NCBI RefSeq assembly: GCF_036784765.1
Contig: NZ_CP136651.1
Location: forward strand, 2,914,001 to 2,978,000
Direction of reading: 5' to 3'
From: Novosphingobium sp. ZN18A2
Lineage (GTDB): Bacteria; Pseudomonadota; Alphaproteobacteria; Sphingomonadales; Sphingomonadaceae
DNA: 64,000 nucleotides
The notes under the pieces were generated by a model. The model saw only the letters and a list, made by a program, of their open reading frames with translations, did not search any database and was not told the origin of the DNA. Position 1 is the stretch's first letter. Each line of letters opens with the position of its first letter. Position numbers and translations under genes: made by a program. Shown here one piece after another: positions 53,140-63,005 of the stretch.

Positions 53140-54621
53140 TCAGCCGAGCGCGTCGAGTTGCGTCTGCGGCACCCACCAGCCGTGGACTTGCGGGCGCAGC
53201 CGCGTGGGGATCGTCACTTTGGCGACCGCGCCGGCGCCGATGTTCCCGGCATCGACCACCCAGGCTTCGTGCACGAACTGGTTGTCGCCGGTCTGCTGGT
53301 CCACGATCATCACCAGCCAGCCGTCCTTCGACGGGTCGCTGGCGGGAACGTGCACCGGCTCGTTGAAACCGGCCAGCGGCGGGAGCGGCAGCGCGCCGGT
53401 TACGTGCGGCGCGGGCGTGTCCATCCCGTCAAAACGCAGCAGCAGGTTGAAATCGACCCCCACCGGCCCGGCAAGAAGCGGCGGCCCCTGAAGATCGGGG
53501 TTCATCGTCAGCATCCAGCCGGTCTTGTACGGCTTGCCCTGCTTCTTCGCCGGGATCACCGGGAAGTCTCCGGGCGGGCCGATCAACGTTTCCGTCACCT
53601 CGCCACCATCGGCCTTGGGGTCCACGGTCCAGCGGGTGAGCGCGCCCTTTATGTCCTGCTGCCCCATGACGATGCCCGAAGGTTCGCGGATGAAGGCGAA
53701 CGCGTTGGTGTCGTTGAGGCACGCATCGAAATGGAGCATCCCGCTCTCATCCTCCCACGCGTTCATCATGTGATACGAATGGCAGCCCTTCGGCCCCTTG
53801 AACCACTTGATCTCGCTGACGTCGCCATAGCGCGGCATCACGCCCAGCCAGCTGTCCAGCTCCGGTTCGTGGTGCCAGTGCTCTCCGCCCGCCTTGATCC
53901 GGTCGAGGTCCGCCGTGGTGGGATAGATGGGAAACAGCGCATAGTTTTCGCTGATCGTGAAGTCGTGCATCATCGCGCAATAGGGCGCATCGAACCACTG
54001 TTCGCTTTTCAGCGTGCCGTCCGGATTGACCACGCAATAGGCGACCTTGGTGGACGCGCAGCCGTCGGCTTCGTAGCCATAGAAGAACAGTTCGCCCGTC
54101 TCCGCGTCGATGCGCACGTGCGCGGTCATCGTTTCGGATTTCAGCGCGCCGCCGAAGTCATAGCTGCCGATGGTTTCCAGCGTGATCGGATCGACGCGAT
54201 AGGGCCGGCCGTCTTCCTTGGCCATCAGCAAGCGGCCCGCGTGCCAGACGGGGGTGGTGTTGGCCACCGTGCGGTCTATGCCCTGCACGTCCGGATCGTC
54301 GGTAAACGGGTTGCGATACTTGCCGAAGCGCGCATGGCCCGCTTCGACTTCCGCCTTGTGGCGCGCGGTCTGGACGAACCTTATCGCGAAATCGGCGGTT
54401 CCGTCGTCGTTGAACGACAGGCGGCTGATCATGCCGTCCCCCGAAAGGGTATGGTCGTTTTCGAACTTGGGCGGGAACGCGGGATCGGGAACCGCACGAT
54501 AGAAGCTTCCGCGCACTTCCGCCGGCAAGTCTCCTTCGACCTTCAGACCCTTCAGATCGACTTCCTGGCCCACCGGCTCGTTCAGGCCGGTAAAGTACTG
54601 CGTCTGCGGAAACGCACCCAT
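53140..54621 (-). CDS. Lignostilbene-type carotenoid oxygenase (second copy)
   Basis: 493 residues from the ATG at 54621 with GGAGGA upstream (TTG at 54633 extends the frame only). The same length as the copy at 7543. Four iron His are present (MTAHVRI, MMHDFTI, HSYHMMNAW, VHGWW). Tyr102 and Lys135 align with the phenol-binding Tyr101 and Lys134 of lignostilbene dioxygenases, but the Phe59 position is Leu59 (HTLSGDG). A changed substrate pocket is thus likely. Operon with the NmrA-like gene; a class 2 palindrome 12 bases upstream instead of class 1. Predicted to cleave a stilbene-type alkene with Fe(II) and O2. Confidence 0.9.
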   Translation of the reverse strand: MGAFPQTQYFTGLNEPVGQEVDLKGLKVEGDLPAEVRGSFYRAVPDPAFPPKFENDHTLSGDGMISRLSFNDDGTADFAIRFVQTARHKAEVEAGHARFGKYRNPFTDDPDVQGIDRTVANTTPVWHAGRLLMAKEDGRPYRVDPITLETIGSYDFGGALKSETMTAHVRIDAETGELFFYGYEADGCASTKVAYCVVNPDGTLKSEQWFDAPYCAMMHDFTISENYALFPIYPTTADLDRIKAGGEHWHHEPELDSWLGVMPRYGDVSEIKWFKGPKGCHSYHMMNAWEDESGMLHFDACLNDTNAFAFIREPSGIVMGQQDIKGALTRWTVDPKADGGEVTETLIGPPGDFPVIPAKKQGKPYKTGWMLTMNPDLQGPPLLAGPVGVDFNLLLRFDGMDTPAPHVTGALPLPPLAGFNEPVHVPASDPSKDGWLVMIVDQQTGDNQFVHEAWVVDAGNIGAGAVAKVTIPTRLRPQVHGWWVPQTQLDALG

Positions 54622-54632
54622 CGCATCCTCCA

Positions 54633-54652
54633 ATCCTAACTATTGTTATGAT
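54633..54652. promoter_or_regulatory. Class 2 palindromic site upstream of the second dioxygenase
   Basis: ATCCTAACTATTGTTATGAT; core TAAC-TATT-GTTA at 54637-54648, 12 bases before the ATG. Confidence 0.7.
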
Positions 54653-54712
54653 TGGTCTAGCGCGTTCGGCGCGCCGCGAAAAGGCCTCATTCAAAAAAAC
54701 AGGCCCGCCGAC

Positions 54713-54981
54713 TTATACCAACCTGCACTGATCCCAACCCATGAGGACGGTTTCTGGCGGCTCCCGGCAAGGAGCGCCCGAAGGGATGATGTGGTTCATC
54801 ATACCAAGGGCGCGACGCTGTCCGGGGGCCGCCAGAAATCGCCCGAAGGGTTGCCCTTCCCCGCCCGCTGGACTTCGTCGCAGCCTTGCGACGATGAACC
54901 ACATCGCCGCTGCGGCCACTCCTCGCCAGCGAACGGGGAAGGGCAATCCCCATGGGTTGGGATCAGTGCAGGTTGGTATTA
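54713..54981. mobile_element. MITE-like element with 28-bp perfect terminal inverted repeats
   Basis: 54716-54743 and 54951-54978 are perfect inverted copies, beginning TACCAACCTGCACTGATCCC. Both ends are followed outward by TTA (54713-54715 and 54979-54981), a possible target duplication. Inside are further pairs: about 54750-54766 with 54825-54841 (TTTCTGGCGGCTCCCGG type), GATGTGGTTCATC at 54786-54798 with GATGAACCACATC at 54892-54904, and a GGGTTGCCC/GGGCAATCCC pair. No open frame with family similarity. It fills most of the 393-base gap between the dioxygenase and the second TonB receptor. Confidence 0.75.
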
Positions 54982-55014
54982 CGCCGACGGGCCCGCAGTT
55001 CAGGATGAACGTGT

Positions 55015-57642
55015 TCAGAATTCCTTGCGAAGCGTCACCGCCCAGGTCCGCGGCATGCCCGGCGCGCCCGAGATGGCACCGGCTGCGTTGAACTGGCTGT
55101 ACTTCGAAAGGAAGTAGTACCTGTTGAAGACGTTCTGCACTTCCAGGCTGACCGACAGCGGCTTGTCTGCATCCTGCATCCACGTCAGGCGCGCATTGCC
55201 GAGGAAATAGCCGTCGATGCGGTTGGAAGCGACCAGCGTGGCGAGCGGACCGCCGCCGCCGTCAAGGCCAATCAGGCCCACAGGCGTCAGCGTATCGGCC
55301 GCAACGGTGCTGGAGACGACCTGCGAATCGACGTTCAGCGCGTCGGAATAGATGTGCGACTGATAGCTGCCGTCGAAGCGCGGGGTCAGCGTGCCGCCCA
55401 GAACGTTCCGGATGTCGTACTGGACGCCGAAGCTCCACTTCCATTCGGGCGTATAGGGCGTGATCATGTCCGGCGTCACGCCGGTCGATGCCGTATCCAC
55501 GCTGGTGTACTTGAAGTCGAGGTAGCTGAGCGATCCGTCGATCGCGAGACCTTCGACCGGGCGCAGCGAGGTCTCGACCTCGAAGCCCTTCACGTGCGCG
55601 CTGCCGGTGTTGGTCGGCCGCAGGCAGGGCGTGGCCTGTCCGATCGAGGCAAGGTCCGCGCAATAGCTCGCCTGCAGGATGATGTTCTTGTAATCGTTGT
55701 AAAACGCCGAAACGTTGAAACGCAGCATCCGGTCGAACAGGTCCGACTTGAAGCCCACTTCATAGGCAGTGATCGTCTCGGGCGTGAACACCTGTTCCTG
55801 GCTGGGATAGAACGGACGCGGGTTGACGCCGCCACCGCGATAGCCGGTCGAAACCTGGGCATAGGCCATGAAATCGCGGCTGAAGCGATAGTCCAGCGCC
55901 ACGCGCCAATCGGTGCGCGATGTCTTGAAGTGCGCCGATGTTCCGTTGAGGCCATAGAGCAGGCAGTTGGGCTGGTTGCCCAGCCCCGTCGGCCCGTCCA
56001 GCAGCGGTCCGGGCACAACGCCGGCAAGCTGCAGGAAGAACGTGCAAGGGCCCTGGATGTCGGTGCCGTCCGGGTTGTGACGCTGGTATTCGTAGTCCTT
56101 CTTGTCCCACGACTGGCGCACGCCCGCGTTGACGGTCGCGCCCGGCAGGAATTCCCACGAGACGTTGGCGAACAGCGCCTTGCTCGTCGCCGGCGTCGGG
56201 TCGGGACCGTGCAGGAAGTCGATCCCCGCATAGTTGAGGTCGATACGGCCCGAGAACACGCCCTTGGTGTGGAAGTAGAACCCGCCGACCGTGTAGTTGA
56301 TGGTGTTGTTCGCCGCCTTGCCGCTGAGCCGGATCTCCTGGCTCCACTGGGTGTTCTTCTGTCCCTGGTCGAGCAACTGGTTGAGCACCGGCGCGCCGTC
56401 GGACACGAAGTTCCAGTCCGACGTATAGTGGCGCCACGCCGAAATCGATTTCAGCTTCAGGCTGTCGGTCAGGTCGGCGTCGATCGTCAGCGCCGCGCCA
56501 TAGTTGTCGAGGTTGGAGTGCGGTGCCGACGCGAACGGCTTGTAGGCCATCTGCGAATCGCGCGGTGCGTTGTCGGCATAGTTCGAATACGAGATATAGC
56601 GCCGGTCGTAACCGGTGATCGTGTCGCACGAATTCACGCCGTTCGGCACGAACTGGCAGTTGAGCCGCACCGGATTGCCGTCTGTGCCCATCAGCCACGG
56701 GCGCGGGCCACCTGTTGCGCTGGGGCCGTCGAACACGGCAGAGGCGTTGTCGTAAAGCGCGACGGCCGCGCCGGGCTCATCCCGCTCGCGCGTGTAGTCG
56801 GCCGAAAGGTTCACTTCGATATCCGGTGTCGGCAGCCAGCGCAGGGCCACCTTGCCCGCCGCGAACGACTGGCCGCCCTGCCAGCCGAGCGTCGGGTCCG
56901 CGCCGGCGGTGTTGGTCGGCACGTTCGAACCGGGGTGCGTCGCCGCATAATCGAGCAGGCGGACATAGCCGTCGTGGTTCTTGGTGGCACCCGAAACGCG
57001 CATGAAAAGGTTGCTGGCCAGCGCGACGTCGAAATAGCCCTTGGCGTCGATGCGGTTCATCGATCCGCCCGTCACCTGGATTGCGCCGCTGTTGTCGCCC
57101 TTCGGCTTGGTCGAATAGACCTTGATCGATCCGCCCAGCGAGTTGCGGCCGGAAAGCGTTCCCTGCGGACCGCGCAGCACCTCGACCCGCTCGACATCGG
57201 CAAGGTCCAGAAGCGAACCGGTCAGCGTCGGCAGGTAAACATCGTCCAGATACATGCCCACGCCGGGTTCGAGCGCGAAGTTGGGGTCCGTCTGCCCGAC
57301 CCCGCGAATATAGGCGATGATGCCCGGCCCAAGCTCCTGGCCTTGCGGCTTCAGCGTCACGTTGGGCGCCTGCTGGGCGATCTGCGCAACGTTCGTCTGC
57401 CCGCGCTGTTGAAGCTCGGCGGCGTTGACCGCGGTGATCGCCAGCGGCGTATCCTGCAGGTTCTGCTGGCGGAACTGCGCGGTGACCACGATGACCGGCA
57501 TCGCGGAATCGGACTTCGCGGCATCTGCCTGCGCGTTGGACTGGTCCGCCGCCGGGGCGCCCTGCGCCATCGCGGGATTTGAAGCGAGCGCCAGCGCTGC
57601 CACGGCAACGCCGGACAGTATGCGTACACGATTGCGTGTCAT
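55015..57642 (-). CDS. TonB-dependent outer-membrane receptor (second copy)
   Basis: 875 residues from the ATG at 57642, preceded by GGGAGGGAAA. Signal peptide (RVRILSGVAVAALALASNP...AQG), plug motifs PVIVVTAQFRQQNLQDTPLA, VEVLRGPQGTLSGRNSLGGSI, and a C-terminal barrel ending in ...RKEF with Phe last. The plug start is nearly identical to the first receptor (TAQFRQQNLQDTPLAITAVNA), showing recent common ancestry. No class 1 or 2 site was found in the 131 bases upstream. It probably imports a related aromatic; substrate unknown. Confidence 0.92.
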   Translation of the reverse strand: MTRNRVRILSGVAVAALALASNPAMAQGAPAADQSNAQADAAKSDSAMPVIVVTAQFRQQNLQDTPLAITAVNAAELQQRGQTNVAQIAQQAPNVTLKPQGQELGPGIIAYIRGVGQTDPNFALEPGVGMYLDDVYLPTLTGSLLDLADVERVEVLRGPQGTLSGRNSLGGSIKVYSTKPKGDNSGAIQVTGGSMNRIDAKGYFDVALASNLFMRVSGATKNHDGYVRLLDYAATHPGSNVPTNTAGADPTLGWQGGQSFAAGKVALRWLPTPDIEVNLSADYTRERDEPGAAVALYDNASAVFDGPSATGGPRPWLMGTDGNPVRLNCQFVPNGVNSCDTITGYDRRYISYSNYADNAPRDSQMAYKPFASAPHSNLDNYGAALTIDADLTDSLKLKSISAWRHYTSDWNFVSDGAPVLNQLLDQGQKNTQWSQEIRLSGKAANNTINYTVGGFYFHTKGVFSGRIDLNYAGIDFLHGPDPTPATSKALFANVSWEFLPGATVNAGVRQSWDKKDYEYQRHNPDGTDIQGPCTFFLQLAGVVPGPLLDGPTGLGNQPNCLLYGLNGTSAHFKTSRTDWRVALDYRFSRDFMAYAQVSTGYRGGGVNPRPFYPSQEQVFTPETITAYEVGFKSDLFDRMLRFNVSAFYNDYKNIILQASYCADLASIGQATPCLRPTNTGSAHVKGFEVETSLRPVEGLAIDGSLSYLDFKYTSVDTASTGVTPDMITPYTPEWKWSFGVQYDIRNVLGGTLTPRFDGSYQSHIYSDALNVDSQVVSSTVAADTLTPVGLIGLDGGGGPLATLVASNRIDGYFLGNARLTWMQDADKPLSVSLEVQNVFNRYYFLSKYSQFNAAGAISGAPGMPRTWAVTLRKEF

Positions 57643-57732
57643 GAATTTCCCTCCCTCGAACCGGCAGCCACAAACGTGGCGGCCATTTAGGTCCGGGTTG
57701 GCTGCTATCACGCCTGTGATTTATTCGGCAAC

Positions 57733-57745
57733 GCGAAATATTCGC
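57733..57745. promoter_or_regulatory. GCGAA-ATA-TTCGC palindrome upstream of the second TonB receptor
   Basis: Perfect 5-3-5 inverted repeat in the region between the receptor and the CmcJ/NvfI-like gene, 90 bases before the receptor start. A TTCG-N6-CGAA pair overlaps at 57741-57754. Possible regulator site for the receptor; not shared with other genes here. Confidence 0.45.
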
Positions 57746-57773
57746 ATTGACGAATTTTCATGCAAAGTGTTGC

Positions 57774-58562
57774 CTATCGGTCCCAGAAAGCGATTGCGCG
57801 CATTTCGATGCTGGCGCGCGGCGGTGCATCGTCAGGCACGCCCGCCAGGTCGAATGCGACGTGCGGCACGTGGTGCGCACGGCCGGCATCGCTGTCGTTG
57901 GTCTTGAACAGCACCGCCTCGTCGACCGTCATGTCGGGGAAGAATGACCAGCGATGTGCCGGATTGTACGCGACGACCAGCCCTTCGAACGACCATTCGG
58001 GCTTGTCCGGTTCATCGAAGATCGCATCGGCCAGGATCAGGTCTTGCGCGGCCAGCGTGCGCGCATCGCAGAAGGCCAGCGGCACGTCCTGCGGCGGAGC
58101 GGAGATCGCGCGCCAGACGTTATAATGGCAACAGCGCGCAAAGGGCTTCCCGCCCGCGGCGCGCTCTGCAAACGCAGCGGCGGTGCTGTCCGATATGTCG
58201 ATATGCGCAAAGCGCGCGGGCATCGAATTGTTAAGGCTGCCCGCCCTGCCGGAGCGTTCGGAAAAGCGCAGCACGCCGGGGCTGGAGACGACGACGCGAT
58301 CCGCCCCCGTCTCTTTGCGCACCAGTTCCTCGATCTCGGCCGGGTGGACGCGCGCCATTTCCTCGCGATCGGCGAAATCGGTGACCGCGCTTCGGTGCCG
58401 CACGATCTGGAAGCCTTCGCGGTCGATAGAGGCGCCGGTCGCGCGCGCATCGTGCATCGCCATCGGGACGGGCACGATGTCCACCTCGTCCCGCTCGTGC
58501 GCGTTGGCGTAATAGCGCGGGCGGGCGAAGCGCCGTCCCGAATAGGCGATCAGCGCCTCCAT
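57774..58562 (-). CDS. CmcJ/NvfI (AsaB-like) family oxidoreductase
   Basis: 262 residues. CHYNVWRAISAPPQDVPLAFCD, AYNPAHRWSFFPDMTVDEAVLFKTNDSD (key parts NVWR, HRWSFFPDM, EAVLFKTNDSD) and HVPHVAFD are the conserved strings of the CmcJ/NvfI group, which includes 2-oxoglutarate-dependent and desaturase-like fungal enzymes. Metal-binding His are probably in CCHYN, AHRW and PHVAFD. It is 24 bases downstream of ligC, last in the protocatechuate operon. Role in this pathway unknown and not described, to my knowledge. Confidence 0.65.
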   Translation of the reverse strand: MEALIAYSGRRFARPRYYANAHERDEVDIVPVPMAMHDARATGASIDREGFQIVRHRSAVTDFADREEMARVHPAEIEELVRKETGADRVVVSSPGVLRFSERSGRAGSLNNSMPARFAHIDISDSTAAAFAERAAGGKPFARCCHYNVWRAISAPPQDVPLAFCDARTLAAQDLILADAIFDEPDKPEWSFEGLVVAYNPAHRWSFFPDMTVDEAVLFKTNDSDAGRAHHVPHVAFDLAGVPDDAPPRASIEMRAIAFWDR

Positions 58563-58586
58563 TCCCGTCTCTCCCCGCGCGTTCGC

Positions 58587-59534
58587 TTACTTGGCGGCTT
58601 CCAGCTGCTTTTCGAGATCGCCCAGTACGCGATAGCAATCGAGCACTTGCGCCACCGAGCTGTTCGGTTCGCGGCCTTCGCGGATCGCGGCGATGAACTC
58701 ACGGTCCTGCAGTTCGATGCCATTGTTTGAAACCGCGACGCCGGAAAGGTCGATCGGCTCTTCGCGTCCGTTCACCAGATCGTCATAGCGCGCGATATAG
58801 GTGCCGGTATCGCCGATATAGCGGAAAAAGGTGCCCAGCGGCCCGTCGTTGTTGAACGACAGCGAAAGCGTGCAGATCGCGCCGGTCTCGCTCTTCAACT
58901 GGATCGACATGTCCATCGCGATGCCCAGTTCGGGATGGATCGGTCCCTCTATTGCGTTGGCCTGCACGATCTTGCCCGCCTGATAGGCGAACAGGTCCAC
59001 CGTGTGCGCCGCGTGGTGCCACAACAGGTGGTCGGTCCAACTGCGCGGCTCACCCTTGGCGTTCATGTTCTTGCGGCGGAAGAAATAGGTCTGCACGTCC
59101 ATCTGCTGGATGTTGAATTCGTTCGCCTTGATCCGATTGTGCACCCACTGGTGCGACGGGTTGAAGCGCCGCGTATGGCCGACCATGCAGACAAAGCCGG
59201 TTTCCTTCTGCTTGGCGACAACCGCCTCCGCATCGGCCCAGCTGTCCGCCAGCGGGATTTCGACCTGCACGTGCTTGCCCGCGTCCATGCAGGCGATGGC
59301 CTGTTCCGCGTGCATCTGGGTGGGCGTGCACAGGATCACCGCATCGACATCGGAAAGCGCGAGCGCCTCAGAAAGTTCGGTTCCCGAATGCTTCGCGCCG
59401 TATTTGGCGGCCACTTCCGCCGCCTGATCCGCGCGGCGCGAGATGACAGAGGCGATCTCGACGCCGTCGACGTTCTTCAGTCCATCCAGGTGCTTTTCGC
59501 CGAAAGCGCCGGCGCCTACCAGGGCAATACGCAT
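58587..59534 (-). CDS. ligC: 4-carboxy-2-hydroxymuconate-6-semialdehyde dehydrogenase
   Basis: 315 residues from the ATG at 59534. ALVGAGAFGEKHLDGLKN is the NAD(P) site, followed by ILCTPTQMHAEQAIACMDAG, VEIPLADSWADAEAV, MVGHTRRFNPSHQW and FFRRKNMNAKGEPRSW, virtually identical to the LigC of Sphingobium as I recall it. It is a Gfo/Idh/MocA-family enzyme that oxidises the semialdehyde from LigAB (as hemiacetal) to 2-pyrone-4,6-dicarboxylate. Operon order ligJ-ligA-ligB-ligC. Upstream of it is a hairpin-rich 112-base gap. Confidence 0.96.
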   Translation of the reverse strand: MRIALVGAGAFGEKHLDGLKNVDGVEIASVISRRADQAAEVAAKYGAKHSGTELSEALALSDVDAVILCTPTQMHAEQAIACMDAGKHVQVEIPLADSWADAEAVVAKQKETGFVCMVGHTRRFNPSHQWVHNRIKANEFNIQQMDVQTYFFRRKNMNAKGEPRSWTDHLLWHHAAHTVDLFAYQAGKIVQANAIEGPIHPELGIAMDMSIQLKSETGAICTLSLSFNNDGPLGTFFRYIGDTGTYIARYDDLVNGREEPIDLSGVAVSNNGIELQDREFIAAIREGREPNSSVAQVLDCYRVLGDLEKQLEAAK

Positions 59535-59617
59535 GTTGAACTCCTTCTCCCCCTCCTGTTCGCGGAAGGGACCAGGGGTGAGCAATGGCAGGGGTGTGCC
59601 CGAACGGCCCACCCCCG

Positions 59618-59641
59618 CCCCCTCCCGAAAGCGGGAGGGGG
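59618..59641. repeat. CCCCCTCCCG-AAAG-CGGGAGGGGG hairpin between ligB and ligC
   Basis: Ten-base perfect arms with a four-base loop, five bases past the ligB stop. It shares the CTCCCG..CGGGAG core with hairpins at 9031-9052 and 9243-9258. It could attenuate ligC relative to ligAB. Confidence 0.7.
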
Positions 59642-59646
59642 GATAA

Positions 59647-61044
<1,398 letters not shown>

Positions 61045-61048
<4 letters not shown>

Positions 61049-62070
61049 TTGCCCATCTCCTTCAGCTTGGCGTCAAGGCGCGGGAACACGCGGCGGGCAT
61101 TGCCCTCGAAGATCGCGTGGCGCGCCTCGTCGGAAATGTCGAGAGCGTCGACATAGCGCTTGGTGTCGTCGAAATAATGGCCGGTCTGCGGGTCGATCCC
61201 GCGCACCGCGCCCACCATCTCGCTGCCGAACAGGATGTTCTTGGTGTCGATCACTTCATTGAGAAGGTCGACGCCCGGCTGGTGATAGACGCAGGTATCG
61301 AAATAGACGTTGTTCATCACGTGCCCGTCGAGGCTCGGCTGCTTGAGCATGTCTGCCAGCCCGCGATAGCGCCCCCAGTGATAGGGCACCGCGCCGCCGC
61401 CATGCGGGATGATGAAGCGCAGGTTGGGGAAGCGGCTGAACAGATCACCCTGGATGAACTGCATGAAGGCCACCGTATCGGCGGCGATGTAGAACGCGCC
61501 GGTCGCATGGAGACCGGGATTGCAGCTCCCCGAAACGTGGATCATGGCGGGCACGTCAAGCTCGCACATCGCTTCGTACATCGGGAACCAGTATTCGTCG
61601 GTCAGCGCCGGGTGTTCAAAATGGCCGCCGCCCGGATCGGGGTTGAGGTTGCAGCCGATGAAGCCCATTTCCTCAACGCAGCGGCGCAGTTCCTTGATGC
61701 TCGCCTTCAGGTCCGCCTTGGGCGATTGCGGCAGCATGCATACGCCGGTGAACGTTTCGGGAAACAGGTCCACCACGCGCGCGATCAGGTTGTTGCAGTG
61801 GATCGACCACGCTTCGGAAACCTGCTGGTCGCCGATATGGTGCGCCATTGCGCTGGCGCGCGGGGAAAAGATCGTGTGATCGGCGCCGCGTTCCTTGATC
61901 AGCTTCAGCTGGTTCTGCTCGATCGTCTCGCGGATCATGTCGTCCGGGATCGCGGGGTAGGCGGGCGGCGCGGAGCCGTCCTTGAACGCGGCCTTCTGCG
62001 CCTCGCGCCACGCGTTGTGCGGTTCGGGAGCGGTCGTGTAGTGACCGTGGCAGTCGATGACGAGGGTCAA
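61045..62070 (-). CDS. ligJ: 4-oxalomesaconate hydratase
   Basis: 341 residues. IDCHGHYTTAPEPHNAWREA with the HxH zinc pair (His8, His10), SPRASAMAHHIGD, CNLNPDPGGGHF, PHGGGAVPYHWGRYRGLA and GSEMVGAVRGIDPQTGHYFDD follow LigJ of Sphingobium closely. It is an amidohydrolase-fold hydratase that adds water to 4-oxalomesaconate, making 4-carboxy-4-hydroxy-2-oxoadipate. The start overlaps the stop of the upstream dehydrogenase gene; the stop overlaps ligA. LigI and LigU, needed before LigJ, are not in the window. Confidence 0.95.
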
Positions 62071-62948
62071 TTCATTTCTCCGGTAAGAGCCCCGTTCGGC
62101 CCGGACGACGGTGAGATACTTTCGTCGGGACCGAACGGATCGAATGCAGCGCCCGCCATGTCGCGCTGGCGGCGCACGGTGCCGGCGGTCATCACCGGCT
62201 CCACGCCCAGCGCCGTCAACGTCTTGGCGGATTCTTCCATTTCGGCGGCGCGGCGCACCCCGTGGGTGGTCATGCGCTCAAGATTGTAGGCCGCGCGTTC
62301 GGCCCAGCCGATCGTTTTTTCGCTGGCGTCGAGCGAGGCGAGCACTTCGTCCGCCACGCCCGCCGCATCGGCGGCGAGCATCATCTCGGCGGTCAGTGCC
62401 TCGACACCCTTGACCATGACCGAACGGATCATCTTGATCGCGCTGGCGCGGCCAACCTCGTCGCCCACCACGCGCACGTTGGCGTATCCCACGGCGCGCA
62501 ACGCGTTAGCGGCTTCGCCCGCGGCAGGCCCGGAAACCAGCAGCGGCACGTTCATGCGCGCCGGGTTCACCGGCGCCAGAACCGCCACATCGACATAGCG
62601 CGCACCGGCGGCCTCCACGGCGCGCGCGGCGGCGCGCTTCGTTTCGGGCGCGACGGAGTTCATGTCGCACCACAAGGCGCCTGGCTTCAGCAGCGGTGCA
62701 TCGCCTTGCGCCGCGTCGAGCGCGGAATCCGCCGTGACGAGCGACAACACCAGACCGGCATCGCCCAACGCCTGTTCGGCCGAAGCACAGACCACAACGC
62801 CCGCCGCTTCCATCGCCGCGCGGCGCCCGGAATCGATATCGAAAGCACGCGCACCCGATTCCCACCCTGCGGCGTCCGCGAAGGTCGATCCGGCCTCTCC
62901 GAACCCGATCAGGGCCAGCGTGGTTTCAGGCGTACTCTCCATGACCAT
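62067..62948 (-). CDS. NAD(P)-dependent dehydrogenase, 6-phosphogluconate-dehydrogenase-like (DUF1932)
   Basis: 293 residues. LIGFGEAGSTFADAAGW is the Rossmann turn. WCDMNSVAPETKRAAARAVEAAGARYVDVAVLAPVNPAR (in parts CDMNSVAPETK and YVDVAVLAPVNPAR) and ASAIKMIRSVMVKGVEALTAE give the beta-hydroxyacid-dehydrogenase core and catalytic Lys, with the DUF1932 C-terminal domain. First gene of the lig operon after the regulator. Homologues recur beside protocatechuate 4,5-cleavage genes; the reaction is unproven. Confidence 0.85.
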   Translation of the reverse strand: MVMESTPETTLALIGFGEAGSTFADAAGWESGARAFDIDSGRRAAMEAAGVVVCASAEQALGDAGLVLSLVTADSALDAAQGDAPLLKPGALWCDMNSVAPETKRAAARAVEAAGARYVDVAVLAPVNPARMNVPLLVSGPAAGEAANALRAVGYANVRVVGDEVGRASAIKMIRSVMVKGVEALTAEMMLAADAAGVADEVLASLDASEKTIGWAERAAYNLERMTTHGVRRAAEMEESAKTLTALGVEPVMTAGTVRRQRDMAGAAFDPFGPDESISPSSGPNGALTGEMN

Positions 62949-62979
62949 GCGTCCTGCGTCGATGCGCGCGCACGGACAA

Positions 62980-63001
62980 ATGAATAGACCGCGCCATTCA
63001 T
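62980..63001. promoter_or_regulatory. Inverted repeat upstream of the lig operon, candidate LysR site
   Basis: ATGAAT at 62980-62985 and ATTCAT at 62996-63001 with a 10-base spacer, just after the LysR stop and 32 bases before the first lig gene. LysR regulators bind such dyads. It is unlike the class 1 and class 2 palindromes. Confidence 0.6.
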
Positions 63002-63005
63002 AACT

